From NCBI GenBank assembly GCA_947487525.1, contig CANKWR010000001.1, positions 1 to 64,000 of the forward strand: DNA of 64,000 bases, read 5' to 3'. Made by a program: the position numbers and the translations under genes. Positions 46,468 to 55,485 of this stretch are shown piece by piece (position 1 is the first letter of the stretch; every line of letters starts with the position of its first letter). The DNA comes from Bacteroidota bacterium. Its GTDB lineage: Bacteria; Bacteroidota; Bacteroidia; Chitinophagales; Chitinophagaceae. The notes beneath the pieces are model-generated. The model was not told where the DNA came from, made no database searches, and saw nothing but the letters and a program-made list of their open reading frames with translations.

Positions 46468-47808
46468 TTATACTCGGGTGAATTGAAGTCTTGCGCCTTG
46501 TTGCGCCTCATTGAATTGCCCTTGGTGGTAGGCTAAATGCCCATTGATAAAAGTGCTTTTTATTTGGTAGGGGAACTGTGTTCCTTCCAAGGGGCTCCAG
46601 CCACATTTATATAAAATATTTTCTTTTGTAACGGTATAGGATTCTTTTCCAACCAATACTAGGTCGGCATGATAGCCTTCACGAATGTATCCGCGTTCTT
46701 TTATTTGGAAGCAGGTAGCCACTGCATGGCTCATTTTTTCTACTACTTTTTCCATACTCAATTTCCCTTCCTCCACATATTTTAACATCAGCATTAGGGG
46801 ATGTTGAACCAATGGAAGTCCTGCATACGCATGAATATAGGCTTCTTGCTTTTCCTCCCAGGTATGAGGTGCATGGTCGGTTGCAATGATATCCAATCGG
46901 TCATCTAGTAATCCTTCCCATAATGCCTTTTTATTTTCTGGACCCTTGATGGCTGGGTTGCATTTGATTAAATTCCCCAGTTGCGCATAATCATCCGATG
47001 TAAAATGTAAATGGTGCACACAAACTTCTGCAGTAATGCGTTTGTCTTTTAATGGACGTAAATTGGAAAACAATTGTAATTCCTTCGCCGTGCTTATGTG
47101 TAAGATATGTAAACGGCTATCAAATTTTTGTGCCAATTGTATTGCTTTCCAAGAAGACTCAAAACAGGCTTCCTCATTGCGAATAATGGGATGATCCGCT
47201 GGCTCCAATATGGATTTAACTGCCTCTAGCGCCGCTTTATTTTTTTTAATTACACTTTCTTCCTCACAGTGCGTGGCAATAAGTAATTCAGATTTGCTAA
47301 ATATATTTTCAAGAATGAAGGGGTTATCCACCAATAAATTTCCGGTGGAAGATCCCATGAATATTTTTACGCCACACACTTCATTCTTTTTTGCATTGGT
47401 CTTTAATACTTCTTCTACATTTTCTTGAGAAGTGCCCATGAAAAACGAATAATTGGCCAATGAGTGGGCAGCGCCAATCGCATATTTTGCTTCTAGTAAT
47501 TCTTGTGTAAAGGCAGGAGGATTGGTATTGGGCATTTCCATAAAGCTGGTTACGCCTCCTGCTACCGCTGCTTTCGCCTCCGTGTATATCGTTGCTTTGT
47601 GGGTTAATCCTGGCTCTCTGAAATGAACCTGGTCGTCAATAACGCCAGGAAGTAAAAATTGGTTTTCACCATCAATTTCAATTACATTTTCAGGGGTATG
47701 GATTTGAGGGGCAATTTTCTCGATTCTGCCTTCTTTTATAAGTACGTCCCCATGAATACTTATACCCTCGTTAACAATGGTTGTATTTTTAATTAAATAA
47801 GACTTCAT
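46468..47808 (-). CDS. pyrC: Dihydroorotase
   Basis: Zinc amidohydrolase of pyrimidine synthesis that cyclises carbamoyl-aspartate to dihydroorotate. It has 446 residues, the class I length. Visible are LPGVIDDQVHFREPGLTHK near 52 (metal-binding HxR), GVTSFMEMPNTNPP near 88, the metal-bridging lysine region GVKIFMGSSTGN near 146, ATHCEEE near 176, HILHISTAKE near 236 and IIATDHAPHT near 311 (catalytic Asp). It follows porT after only 6 nt, in an apparent ubiE-porT-pyrC-mutS-like transcription unit. Confidence 0.94.
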   Translation of the reverse strand: MKSYLIKNTTIVNEGISIHGDVLIKEGRIEKIAPQIHTPENVIEIDGENQFLLPGVIDDQVHFREPGLTHKATIYTEAKAAVAGGVTSFMEMPNTNPPAFTQELLEAKYAIGAAHSLANYSFFMGTSQENVEEVLKTNAKKNEVCGVKIFMGSSTGNLLVDNPFILENIFSKSELLIATHCEEESVIKKNKAALEAVKSILEPADHPIIRNEEACFESSWKAIQLAQKFDSRLHILHISTAKELQLFSNLRPLKDKRITAEVCVHHLHFTSDDYAQLGNLIKCNPAIKGPENKKALWEGLLDDRLDIIATDHAPHTWEEKQEAYIHAYAGLPLVQHPLMLMLKYVEEGKLSMEKVVEKMSHAVATCFQIKERGYIREGYHADLVLVGKESYTVTKENILYKCGWSPLEGTQFPYQIKSTFINGHLAYHQGQFNEAQQGARLQFTRV

Positions 47809-47814
47809 TATGGA

Positions 47815-48570
47815 TTAGTTCTCGATATGCAAAGTAAAATAAATAAAGTTGGAATTAATTTTATCCAAGCTAGTAACCAAAGGAGAACGTGGGTCACTCA
47901 CTTTTCTTAAATCAGTTAATCCATAACTAAATTTTATTTCAGGAGAAATAGTGGCATATCTTAAAAAAAAGCTAAGACCAACGCCAAGCTCTAAAGCCAT
48001 GTCATTGCCTTTAATAATATTGGGGTATGCTTGATTGGTATTGACGGTGGCTGATTTCTCAGAACCTAAATCAAATCCAAATTTCACGCCAGTAATTAGG
48101 TAATGGCGCATTAACTCTTCATATTTAAAGGCATTGTAGCGATCAGATTGTATTTTTACACCAATCGGCACATCAATAATCACGGAAGGAATGGCATAAG
48201 TTTGTTTACCTGTATTCGTTGATGAATTTACCGTGTAGTCAAATGTGTTTCTGTTGCCAGAAATTAGTAAAGTAGGATTGGTTCTTAATGCAAGATGGTT
48301 GGTTAATCTTAAAGTTCCAGTTAAACCTAAGTTCAGGTACATGGTTTGTACTGGTTGAATCATGTTTGCCGCGCCTGTTGAAGGCACTAAAAAACCATTA
48401 CCACGTTTAAATGATAAATAACTATTGCTCATACCCATGCTCATTCCTAAGTAATAAGGCAACTCATCATGTTCAGGTTGAAACTTTTCATCAGATTGGG
48501 CAAACGCGATTTGCGTAAACCCGATCAAAGTGAAAAAAAGAATTATTTGCTTCCGCAATAAATGCTGCAT
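47815..48570 (-). CDS. porT: PorT/SprT-like outer-membrane protein (type IX secretion)
   Basis: Predicted outer-membrane beta-barrel protein of 251 residues with a signal peptide (LLRKQIILFFTLIGFTQIAFAQ). Alternating amphipathic strands run to the end, which closes in an aromatic strand FIYFTLHIEN. Gene position directly after ubiE and size agree with PorT/SprT, an essential accessory of the type IX secretion system in Porphyromonas and Flavobacterium. The start ATG lies inside ubiE, overlapping its end by 28 nt. Generic PorT-family barrels of other function are an alternative, so the symbol is given with moderate confidence. Confidence 0.72.
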   Translation of the reverse strand: MQHLLRKQIILFFTLIGFTQIAFAQSDEKFQPEHDELPYYLGMSMGMSNSYLSFKRGNGFLVPSTGAANMIQPVQTMYLNLGLTGTLRLTNHLALRTNPTLLISGNRNTFDYTVNSSTNTGKQTYAIPSVIIDVPIGVKIQSDRYNAFKYEELMRHYLITGVKFGFDLGSEKSATVNTNQAYPNIIKGNDMALELGVGLSFFLRYATISPEIKFSYGLTDLRKVSDPRSPLVTSLDKINSNFIYFTLHIEN

Positions 48571-49286
48571 ATGCCTAAGCTTAATTTTTGTTGAGATACT
48601 TGTTTAAATCCAGCTTTCTCAAAAATAGTCAAAAAGGCGTTCCCTTCAGGAAAAGCAATCACACTTTTATTCAAATAGGAATAGGCAGCCCGGTTTCCAG
48701 AAAAAATTTTACCAATGGTGGGTGTGACCCAATGCATGTAAAATTGGTAAATTGGCTTAAACCAGGCACTTGTAGGCTGGGAAAACTCCAAAATCACCAA
48801 TTTGCTGCCTGGCTGCAACACCCTATAAATTTCTGTTAAACCTTTTTCCAGGTTGGCAAAATTTCGAACGCCAAAGGCCACCATGGCTCCATCGAAACGT
48901 TGATCCTCAAATGGAATATCGGTGCTATCCCCCAATACGAGCTCAATTTTATGGGAAAGTCCCTTTTGTACAATTTTAATACGACCGTATTGCATCATGC
49001 CTTCTGAGATATCCATTCCTGTAATGCGGGCGGGTTGAATTCTTTTTTCCGCCATGAGTGCCATGTCCGCAGTTCCTGTAGCAATGTCTAACAAATGCTG
49101 GATGGGTTGCTTGCCAAATTGTTGGATGGCCTTTTTTCTCCATCCTTGGTCAATACCTAAACTAAGGAAACGATTTAGGAAATCGTATCTTTTGGCAATA
49201 GCATTGAACATTCCTGCTACCTGCTCTTTCTTATTTTCGTTACTCTCTTCAAAAGGAACAATTTTATCATGTGCGTATTGACTCAT
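48543..49286 (-). CDS. ubiE: Demethylmenaquinone/ubiquinone methyltransferase
   Basis: SAM-dependent methyltransferase of 247 residues making menaquinone from demethylmenaquinone (MenG/UbiE). Start ATG 49286 gives MSQYAHDKIVPFEES, then FNAIAKRYDFLNRFLSLGID near 33, the SAM motif LLDIATGTADMAL near 68, VLGDSTDIPFEDQRFDGAMV near 115 and FGVRNFANLEKGLTEIYRVL near 137. Bacteroidota use menaquinone, so the MenG activity is expected. A consensus -7 box ends 4 nt before this start. The in-frame extension to 49328 would cross the promoter. Confidence 0.94.
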   Translation of the reverse strand: MSQYAHDKIVPFEESNENKKEQVAGMFNAIAKRYDFLNRFLSLGIDQGWRKKAIQQFGKQPIQHLLDIATGTADMALMAEKRIQPARITGMDISEGMMQYGRIKIVQKGLSHKIELVLGDSTDIPFEDQRFDGAMVAFGVRNFANLEKGLTEIYRVLQPGSKLVILEFSQPTSAWFKPIYQFYMHWVTPTIGKIFSGNRAAYSYLNKSVIAFPEGNAFLTIFEKAGFKQVSQQKLSLGICSIYCGSK

Positions 49287-49290
49287 ACTG

Positions 49291-49298
49291 CAAAGATA
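49291..49298 (-). promoter_or_regulatory. -7 box directly before ubiE
   Basis: TATCTTTG on the minus strand matches TAnnTTTG exactly and ends 4 nt before the start codon. The whole gap to divergent rsgA is only 40 nt. Confidence 0.45.
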
Positions 49299-49326
49299 TT
49301 GAATTTGTGGGTTATCTTCGTAGCTC

Positions 49327-50250
49327 ATGAAAGCAAGGGTTTACAAATCTACTGGAAGTTGGTACTCCGTGAAAACGGAGGAGGGTTTGTTTTATCAAGC
49401 ACGTATTAAAGGGGTGATAAAATTAGACAATCGCACCTCTACCAACCCTATTGCTGTTGGGGATTGGGTGGAATGTGCAACGGAGTTGGATCAGCCAACC
49501 ATCATTATTTCGGATATTTTAGACCGGGACAATTATGTTGCTAGACAATCGCCTCATAATAAAAGACAACAACATATTATTGCATCCAATTTGGATCAGT
49601 CTATTTTGTTAGCCACTTTAAAATCACCGAAAACATCACAGGGTTTTATTGATCGATTTTTAATTTCCTGCGAAGCATTTCATATACCTGCCATTATTGT
49701 TTTTAATAAGTCTGATATCTATGGTGAAAAGGAAATGGCTATTTATACTTTCATGAAAGAAATGTATGAGGCCATTGGGTATAAAGTATTTTTAATTAGC
49801 ATAGAAAAGCAAATTGGATTAAACCCTATCAAAGCATTATTACAAAACAAAACTACTTTGGTAAGTGGACACAGTGGCGTAGGAAAATCTTCTTTTATTA
49901 ATTACTTATTTCCAGACTTAGATATTGATACGCAAGAGGTAAGTGACTGGAGTGGAAAGGGAATGCATACCACCACTTTTGCACAAATGTATGATTTGCC
50001 TACTGGAGGCTCCGTGATTGATACTCCTGGAATGCGTGAATTGGCATTGGCGAATATGGAAAAAGAAGTATTAGCGCAATATTTTCCTGAGATGCGTGAA
50101 AAAATGAGTGGCTGTCAATTTAATAATTGTCAACATATTAACGAACCTGGTTGTGCAGTGAAAGCTTCAGTAGAAAAGGGTTTGATAAGTGAAGCACGCT
50201 TTTTTAGTTATGTTGATTTGTGGCACGGGATAGAAGGACCCAAATACTAA
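49327..50250 (+). CDS. rsgA: Ribosome small subunit-dependent GTPase A
   Basis: Circularly permuted GTPase acting in late 30S subunit maturation. It has 307 residues. An OB-fold domain covers about 1-70 (KARVYKSTGSWYSVKTEEGL). The G motifs appear in permuted order: G4 VFNKSDIYG near 138, G1 GHSGVGKSSFI near 178-188 and G3 VIDTPGMREL near 237. The C-terminal zinc site is present (GCQFNNCQHINEPGCAV). It is divergent from ubiE, with a near-consensus -7 box TATCTTCG 6 nt before the start codon. Confidence 0.96.
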   Translation: MKARVYKSTGSWYSVKTEEGLFYQARIKGVIKLDNRTSTNPIAVGDWVECATELDQPTIIISDILDRDNYVARQSPHNKRQQHIIASNLDQSILLATLKSPKTSQGFIDRFLISCEAFHIPAIIVFNKSDIYGEKEMAIYTFMKEMYEAIGYKVFLISIEKQIGLNPIKALLQNKTTLVSGHSGVGKSSFINYLFPDLDIDTQEVSDWSGKGMHTTTFAQMYDLPTGGSVIDTPGMRELALANMEKEVLAQYFPEMREKMSGCQFNNCQHINEPGCAVKASVEKGLISEARFFSYVDLWHGIEGPKY

Positions 50251-50260
50251 CAATCTAATA

Positions 50261-50854
50261 CTAAGGGGTTATCGCAGCAGCAATTACTACAATTGTGCCA
50301 ATTGCAAAACCAGGCAATGCAGACAAATAATTTTTAAACACCTTCTTACTTTTTATTTCTCTAGCTCTATCTTTATAACCATTTGCATATAATTGATTTT
50401 GCATTAGCTTCTCGTCAGGGAATCCTAAATTTTCATATGTTGGTGGCGATGAAGCACAAACAACCGCAGGTGCGATTCCAAATAAAAACCCGTAAATAGG
50501 TATGGAGGTAGTAAGAAATGTTGCTGTACTTGCAACTTTATAATTTGTATAATGTTCTGTCGCGTCCCTTCTGCCATTAATATACATATTAGAAAGGGGA
50601 TCTATTGTGCTAATTAGGGCACTAAAATCTTCCCTTGTACCGTTTTCGTATTTAATGATTGCTAAATCGGTTTTTAAAACTGCATAAGTGGGTCCGTTTA
50701 AGTTGTCAATTTTTTTATACTTTACTTCTGCCGTATTTATTTCTATAACCTTGGCTTGAATCACTTCGCCAGACTTCATTATTAAACTGTCTTGTGCTTT
50801 TGAAATATTTGCAATACAAAATATTAGCGCGAAGGAAAAAATAAATTGCTTCAT
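50261..50854 (-). CDS. Exported hypothetical protein with C-terminal membrane helices
   Basis: Unrecognised protein of 197 residues. A signal peptide (MKQFIFSFALIFCIANISKA) is followed by a small domain at about 22-75 (DSLIMKSGEVIQAKVIEINT, then VKYKKIDNLNGPTYAVLKTD), a block common in Bacteroidota hypothetical proteins. Two hydrophobic segments follow at about 108-132 and 175-195, separated by a charged stretch (KDRAREIKSKKVF). It may sit in the inner membrane with its N-terminal domain in the periplasm. There is no operon context: it converges on rsgA with 10 nt between stops. Function unknown. Confidence 0.7.
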   Translation of the reverse strand: MKQFIFSFALIFCIANISKAQDSLIMKSGEVIQAKVIEINTAEVKYKKIDNLNGPTYAVLKTDLAIIKYENGTREDFSALISTIDPLSNMYINGRRDATEHYTNYKVASTATFLTTSIPIYGFLFGIAPAVVCASSPPTYENLGFPDEKLMQNQLYANGYKDRAREIKSKKVFKNYLSALPGFAIGTIVVIAAAITP

Positions 50855-50960
50855 AAAATATATTTATTAATAGTAAATTATGCAAATAATTTTAAATTCA
50901 GCAATCAGGAATCCAAACAATTGATTATCAATGTAATTGGGTTTTATTTGAAAATCATAT

Positions 50961-51497
50961 TTATTTCTTAGGCACTTCGTTAGCTCCTTCAAACCAACTG
51001 GCATATTTCACATAATTATTGGAGATACGATTTATCTCGCCATTGATTAATTCTTCGCTTACCGCTTTTACTTTTTTAGCAGGCACTCCAGCATAGATAC
51101 TTCCGGCTTCCACAATGGTTCCTTCTAATACCACGGCGCCTGCTGCAATAATAGAATTGGAATGTACCACACATCCATCCATGACGATACTGCCCATACC
51201 AATTAATACATTGTCATGAATAGTGCATCCATGCACCATGGCGTTATGTCCAATGGAAACATGATTGCCAATTGTTGTGGGATGTTTTAAATAAGTGCAA
51301 TGAATAATGGCGCCATCCTGCACATTTACTTTGTTGCCCATTTTTATATAATGCACATCTCCACGGATGACTGCATTGAACCAAACAGAGCATTCATTGC
51401 CCATAATTACATCGCCCACAATGGTGGCGTTGGGGGCTACAAAACAATTTTCTCCAAATTGGGGTTCTTTTCCTTGAACTGTGAGTATGGTTGCCAT
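50961..51497 (-). CDS. Gamma-carbonic anhydrase-like hexapeptide-repeat protein
   Basis: Trimeric left-handed beta-helix protein of 178 residues of the gamma-CA/YrdA/PaaY group. Hexapeptide repeats run through most of it (VAPNATIVGDVIMGNECSVW, NVQDGAIIHC, IGNHVSIGHNAMVHGCTI). His residues in HYIKMG, IGHNAMVHG match the metal ligands of gamma carbonic anhydrase, so zinc binding is likely, though many relatives show no CA activity. ATG 51497 removes an unlikely 17-residue upstream extension that would overlap the divergent aminotransferase promoter. Confidence 0.88.
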   Translation of the reverse strand: MATILTVQGKEPQFGENCFVAPNATIVGDVIMGNECSVWFNAVIRGDVHYIKMGNKVNVQDGAIIHCTYLKHPTTIGNHVSIGHNAMVHGCTIHDNVLIGMGSIVMDGCVVHSNSIIAAGAVVLEGTIVEAGSIYAGVPAKKVKAVSEELINGEINRISNNYVKYASWFEGANEVPKK

Positions 51498-51531
51498 AAA
51501 AATGCGACTTTTGTACTGCAATTTACTTCTA

Positions 51532-52731
51532 ATGGCACCAATAAACAATAGACAACTTTTTTTTCAGCATTTGGCACAAACTTCTGATAAACCCATTGGT
51601 ATCGAAGTGGCTAGTGCAAAAGGGGTTTATATAATTGATGTTGACGGGAAAGCATTTATGGATATGATTGCTGGGTTTAGTGTTTGTAATATTGGACATA
51701 GTCATCCAGCTGTTATTCAAGCCATTCAGGAGCAAATTCAAAAATACATGCATGTTATTGTGTATGGGGAATTTGTGCAAGCCCCACAGGTGCAATATGC
51801 CAAACACCTTACTGGATATTTACCCGAAGCATTACAGTCTGTTTATTTTACCAATAGTGGTGCCGAAGCCACAGAGGGTGCGATGAAATTAGCCAAGCGC
51901 GTTACAGGGCGTACGAAAATAGTATCCTTTAAAGGAGCATATCATGGAAGTACCCAGGGGGCGTTGAGCGTCATGGGGGATGAATATTTTAAAAATGCAT
52001 TTCGTCCTTTGTTGCCTGATATTTTACAATTGCGGTATAACCATTTGGAGGATATTGAATTGATTGACAATTCGGTTGCTTGTGTGTTGCTGGAACTAGT
52101 GCAAGCAGAAACTGGAGTGACCCCTGCGCATAAAGAATGGGTTGCTGCTTTGAGAAAAAAATGTGATGCACTGTGTATTTTATTAATGGTAGATGAAATA
52201 CAATCTGGATTTGGACGCACTGGTACTTTGTTTGCATTTGAACAATATGAAATGGTGCCCGATGTTTTATTGGTGGGAAAAGCATTGGGAGGGGGGCTTC
52301 CATTAGGGGCATTTATTACAAGCATAAAAATGATGTCCACACTTACTGAAAATCCGGTATTAGGCCATATTACTACTTTTGGAGGTAATCCCGTTTCCTG
52401 TGCTGCAGGGAATGCGGCCCTTACTATATTACAGGATAGTGGATGGATAGGTGCAGTGAAAGAGAAGGAGCAATATTTAAGTCAACATTTACATCACCCT
52501 GCCATTTTGCATCGAAATCATTTTGGCTTGTGGATGTCTTTGCAGTTTGAGTCGGCAGCACTTGCCAAAAAAATTGCTGCTGCTTGTGTTGAAAATGGAA
52601 TCATCACCGATTGGTTTTTGTTTGCCGAAGATCGTATTCGCATTGCGCCACCACTGAGTATCACCATTGATGAACTCATTATTGCCATCGAAAAAATCCT
52701 GGCAAGTATCAATGACACACTCGCTGAATAA
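51532..52731 (+). CDS. Class III PLP-dependent aminotransferase
   Basis: PLP enzyme of 399 residues from the ornithine/acetylornithine/4-aminobutyrate aminotransferase group. Visible motifs are MIAGFSVCNIGHSHPAVIQA near 47-66, YFTNSGAEATEGAMKLAKR near 106, the SFKGAYHGST segment near 136, VDEIQSGFGRTGTLFAFE near 222, and the PLP lysine in LVGKALGGGLPLGAF near 253. The chosen ATG gives a family-like N-terminus; the longer ORF starts inside the divergent gene. Substrate cannot be assigned from sequence, and no arginine or lysine catabolic genes are adjacent. Confidence 0.9.
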   Translation: MAPINNRQLFFQHLAQTSDKPIGIEVASAKGVYIIDVDGKAFMDMIAGFSVCNIGHSHPAVIQAIQEQIQKYMHVIVYGEFVQAPQVQYAKHLTGYLPEALQSVYFTNSGAEATEGAMKLAKRVTGRTKIVSFKGAYHGSTQGALSVMGDEYFKNAFRPLLPDILQLRYNHLEDIELIDNSVACVLLELVQAETGVTPAHKEWVAALRKKCDALCILLMVDEIQSGFGRTGTLFAFEQYEMVPDVLLVGKALGGGLPLGAFITSIKMMSTLTENPVLGHITTFGGNPVSCAAGNAALTILQDSGWIGAVKEKEQYLSQHLHHPAILHRNHFGLWMSLQFESAALAKKIAAACVENGIITDWFLFAEDRIRIAPPLSITIDELIIAIEKILASINDTLAE

Positions 52732-52800
52732 ATTTCGCTTGAAGCTATTTTATTTAAGTGTGTAAACTACAGTGCAGCCTAACCTAGAGATATTTTAATA

Positions 52801-53937
52801 CTAGCAATCACCTGTACGACAAAAACTTCGATACAGTGCTTCGTATTGTGGAATGATATTGGCGATATCAAAATGCTTGGCTTGTTTTAAGGCATTCTTT
52901 TTGAAGGACTTTAATTTTTCATCATCTTGTAAAAGGGCAATGGCTTTTTCACTCATTGTTTTTACATCACCTACTTGGGCGGTATATCCTGTTACGCCAT
53001 CTATGTTTACTTCTGCAAGTCCACCCGCGTTGGAGCTTATTACTACTGCACTTGCAGCCATGGCTTCTAAAGCAGCCAATCCAAAACTTTCGTATTCAGA
53101 AGGAAGCAAGAAAATATCACTTACCGCTAAAATTTCTTCCATTTGTTCTTGCTTACCTAGGAAACGCACATCAGCTTCAATTCCGTATTGTCTTGCCAAG
53201 TCTTCTGCAACAGGACGCTCTGGTCCGTCACCTACCATTAATAATTTAGCGGGTAGGGCGGCATGGATGTTTTTAAAAATCTCCATTACATCATCGATCC
53301 TTTTTATTTTTCTAAAGTTAGAGGCGTGTACAATTATTTTTTCCCCCTGTGGCGCAATCACTTGTCTAAATGCAGCTACTGGTTTTTTATCATAACGATG
53401 ATGGTCAACGAAGTTATTAATAACCTGTATGTTTTTACGAATGTCAAAATGCTTTAAGGTTTCTTCCTTTAAATTTTCAGATACCGCTGTGATAGCATCA
53501 CTTTCGTTAATCGAAAAAGTAACTACCGGTTCGTAAGTTTTATCTCTTCCCACTAGGGTAATATCTGTTCCATGTAAAGTAGTGATCACTGGAACGGACC
53601 TTCCTGTTTTTTGTTTCACAATTTGTTTAGCCGTATAGGCAGCAGATGCATGTGGTATGGCATAATGTGCATGAATTAAATCCAAGTCGTGGTTTAAAAT
53701 AACATCCACCATGGTACTGGCCAATGCCAATTCATAAGGTGGGTAATCAAATAAAGGATAAGTGGGTACCCTTACTTCATGGTAAAATATATTGGCATGG
53801 AAACCATTTAAACGAACAGGCTGTTGATAGGTAATAAAATGAATTTCATGTCCTTTTTCGGCCAAGGCCTTTCCAAGCTCGGTGGCTAAAACACCGCTCC
53901 CGCCAAACGTAGGATAACAAACAATACCGATCTTCAT
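52801..53937 (-). CDS. bshA: N-acetyl-alpha-D-glucosaminyl L-malate synthase
   Basis: GT4 glycosyltransferase of 378 residues catalysing the first step of bacillithiol synthesis, from UDP-GlcNAc and malate. The start ATG 53937 yields KIGIVCYPTFGGSGVLATEL, the BshA N-terminus with its Gly-rich loop. Further markers are HAHYAIPHASAAY near 95, TTLHGTDITLVG near 123, VHASNFRKIKRIDDV near 209 and the GT4 EX7E region LLPSEYESFGLAALEAMA near 280. bshB and bshC are not adjacent. Presence of bshA implies bacillithiol as the low-molecular-weight thiol. Confidence 0.92.
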   Translation of the reverse strand: MKIGIVCYPTFGGSGVLATELGKALAEKGHEIHFITYQQPVRLNGFHANIFYHEVRVPTYPLFDYPPYELALASTMVDVILNHDLDLIHAHYAIPHASAAYTAKQIVKQKTGRSVPVITTLHGTDITLVGRDKTYEPVVTFSINESDAITAVSENLKEETLKHFDIRKNIQVINNFVDHHRYDKKPVAAFRQVIAPQGEKIIVHASNFRKIKRIDDVMEIFKNIHAALPAKLLMVGDGPERPVAEDLARQYGIEADVRFLGKQEQMEEILAVSDIFLLPSEYESFGLAALEAMAASAVVISSNAGGLAEVNIDGVTGYTAQVGDVKTMSEKAIALLQDDEKLKSFKKNALKQAKHFDIANIIPQYEALYRSFCRTGDC

Positions 53938-54026
53938 TTTTAATAGTTGAATATGCAATTAACAACTAATTATCCGATAAAGTTTAATTATATTTAAGAA
54001 TTATTTGAATGTTAAATTAACTATTT

Positions 54027-55400
54027 ATGCGTCGATTATTTTTATTGGTTTTAAGCTTGCCATTCATCGTACAAGCACAAGTGAATCAAGATAGTGTTAC
54101 TATTAAAAAAATGGCTGATGAAATTATGACCAATGGCAAAGCCTATGATTTATTAAGAGAGTTAACTAAGAATATTGGCGGGCGTTTAGCAGGCTCTCCA
54201 CAACAACAAAATGCAGCTGTTTGGGGAAAAAGAAACATGGAAGCCTATAATCCGGATAAAGTGTACATGCAACCTTGTAAAACACCTAACTGGCAAAGAG
54301 GGGGCAAGGATTTTGCAGCTATTGTGGGCCTAGACGGCAAAGCTACCACTCAAAAATTAGAAGTTCTCGCATTGGGAAATTCTCTAGGCAGTAATGGTTT
54401 GATAGAAGCGGATGTTATAGCGGTGGCTAATTTTGATGAATTAGAAAAACGCAAAGACGAAGTAAAAGGGAAGATCGTTTATTTTAACAGTGAGTTTGAT
54501 CCAACCTATATTCAAACCTTTAAAGCTTATGGCGCAGCTGGTATCTATCGTAGGACTGGTGCAAGCCGTGCTGCGAAATATGGTGCTGTAGGAGTGATGA
54601 TTCATTCATTAAGTACAGCTCCAGACAATGCGCCACATACGGGCACCATGGTATATGATGAAGCACTGCCCAAAATTCCAGCAGTCGCCTTAGGACCCAA
54701 TGATGCAAAAGCTTTATATGCTAAGGCAAAAAAAGGAACGGTGCGTGTGCAAATGCAAACCTATGGTTTCTTTTTACCAGATGTAGATGAAAACAATGTT
54801 GTTGCTGAATTAAAAGGCACAGCACATCCGGAAGAAATTATTACGATTGGTGGTCACTTAGATAGTTGGGATGTAAATGAAGGCGCACATGATGACGGCG
54901 CAGGTATTGTGCAAACCATGGAAATATTACGCACTATGAAAGCCTTGAATTATCAGCCTAAACATACCATTCGATTTGTGTTGTTTGCAAACGAAGAGAA
55001 TGGAGGTAAAGGCGGTGCTAAATATGCAGAGCTGGCGAAATTGAATAAGGAAAAACATATCCTTGCTTTAGAAAGTGATGCAGGTGGATTTACGCCAAGA
55101 GGCATTGGTGTTACTTGTACACCAGCTCAATTAGCAAAATTTCAACAATGGACTCCATTGTTAAAGCCTTATGGCACGGAAGTAAATTCGGGTGGTGGTG
55201 GAGCGGATATCGGTCCATTAACTGGTTATGATAAAACGGTTGTTATGTCCAGTTTAACGCCAGATAGTCAACGTTATTTTGATTTGCACCATGCAAAAAC
55301 GGATGTGTTTGAAAATGTAAACAAGCGTGAATTGTTATTAGGGGCTGTGAATATTGCTGCCTTTATCTATTTAGTGGATCAGTACGGCGTGACGCCATAG
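54027..55400 (+). CDS. Exported M28 family metallopeptidase (carboxypeptidase Q-like)
   Basis: Predicted secreted zinc aminopeptidase or carboxypeptidase of 457 residues. The signal peptide is MRRLFLLVLSLPFIVQAQ. A protease-associated (PA)-like insert spans about 115-230 (GKIVYFNSEFDPTY, AVGVMIHSLS). The M28 catalytic core begins with the metal ligands GGHLDSWD (H277, D279), HDDGAGI, FANEENGGKGG near 320 (Glu catalytic and metal), and LESDAGG, with the last His in YFDLHHAKTD near 432. Overall layout matches plasma glutamate carboxypeptidase. It stands alone and ends at a strong terminator. Confidence 0.92.
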   Translation: MRRLFLLVLSLPFIVQAQVNQDSVTIKKMADEIMTNGKAYDLLRELTKNIGGRLAGSPQQQNAAVWGKRNMEAYNPDKVYMQPCKTPNWQRGGKDFAAIVGLDGKATTQKLEVLALGNSLGSNGLIEADVIAVANFDELEKRKDEVKGKIVYFNSEFDPTYIQTFKAYGAAGIYRRTGASRAAKYGAVGVMIHSLSTAPDNAPHTGTMVYDEALPKIPAVALGPNDAKALYAKAKKGTVRVQMQTYGFFLPDVDENNVVAELKGTAHPEEIITIGGHLDSWDVNEGAHDDGAGIVQTMEILRTMKALNYQPKHTIRFVLFANEENGGKGGAKYAELAKLNKEKHILALESDAGGFTPRGIGVTCTPAQLAKFQQWTPLLKPYGTEVNSGGGGADIGPLTGYDKTVVMSSLTPDSQRYFDLHHAKTDVFENVNKRELLLGAVNIAAFIYLVDQYGVTP

Positions 55401-55421
55401 TTAATTTATGAAAATCAATTA

Positions 55422-55458
55422 AATAAAGAAGCCCCGATTTTATCGGGGCTTCTTTATT
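55422..55458. terminator. Strong terminator after the M28 peptidase
   Basis: A seventeen-bp perfect inverted repeat, left arm AATAAAGAAGCCCCGAT and right arm ATCGGGGCTTCTTTATT, with a three-nt loop. Confidence 0.85.
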
Positions 55459-55485
55459 ATCGGTATCATTGATGTTAGAATTTTT

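Noticed and set aside
48593-48839. Plus-strand open frame within ubiE
   Set aside because: It is antisense to a well-supported gene, with no recognisable domain or promoter.
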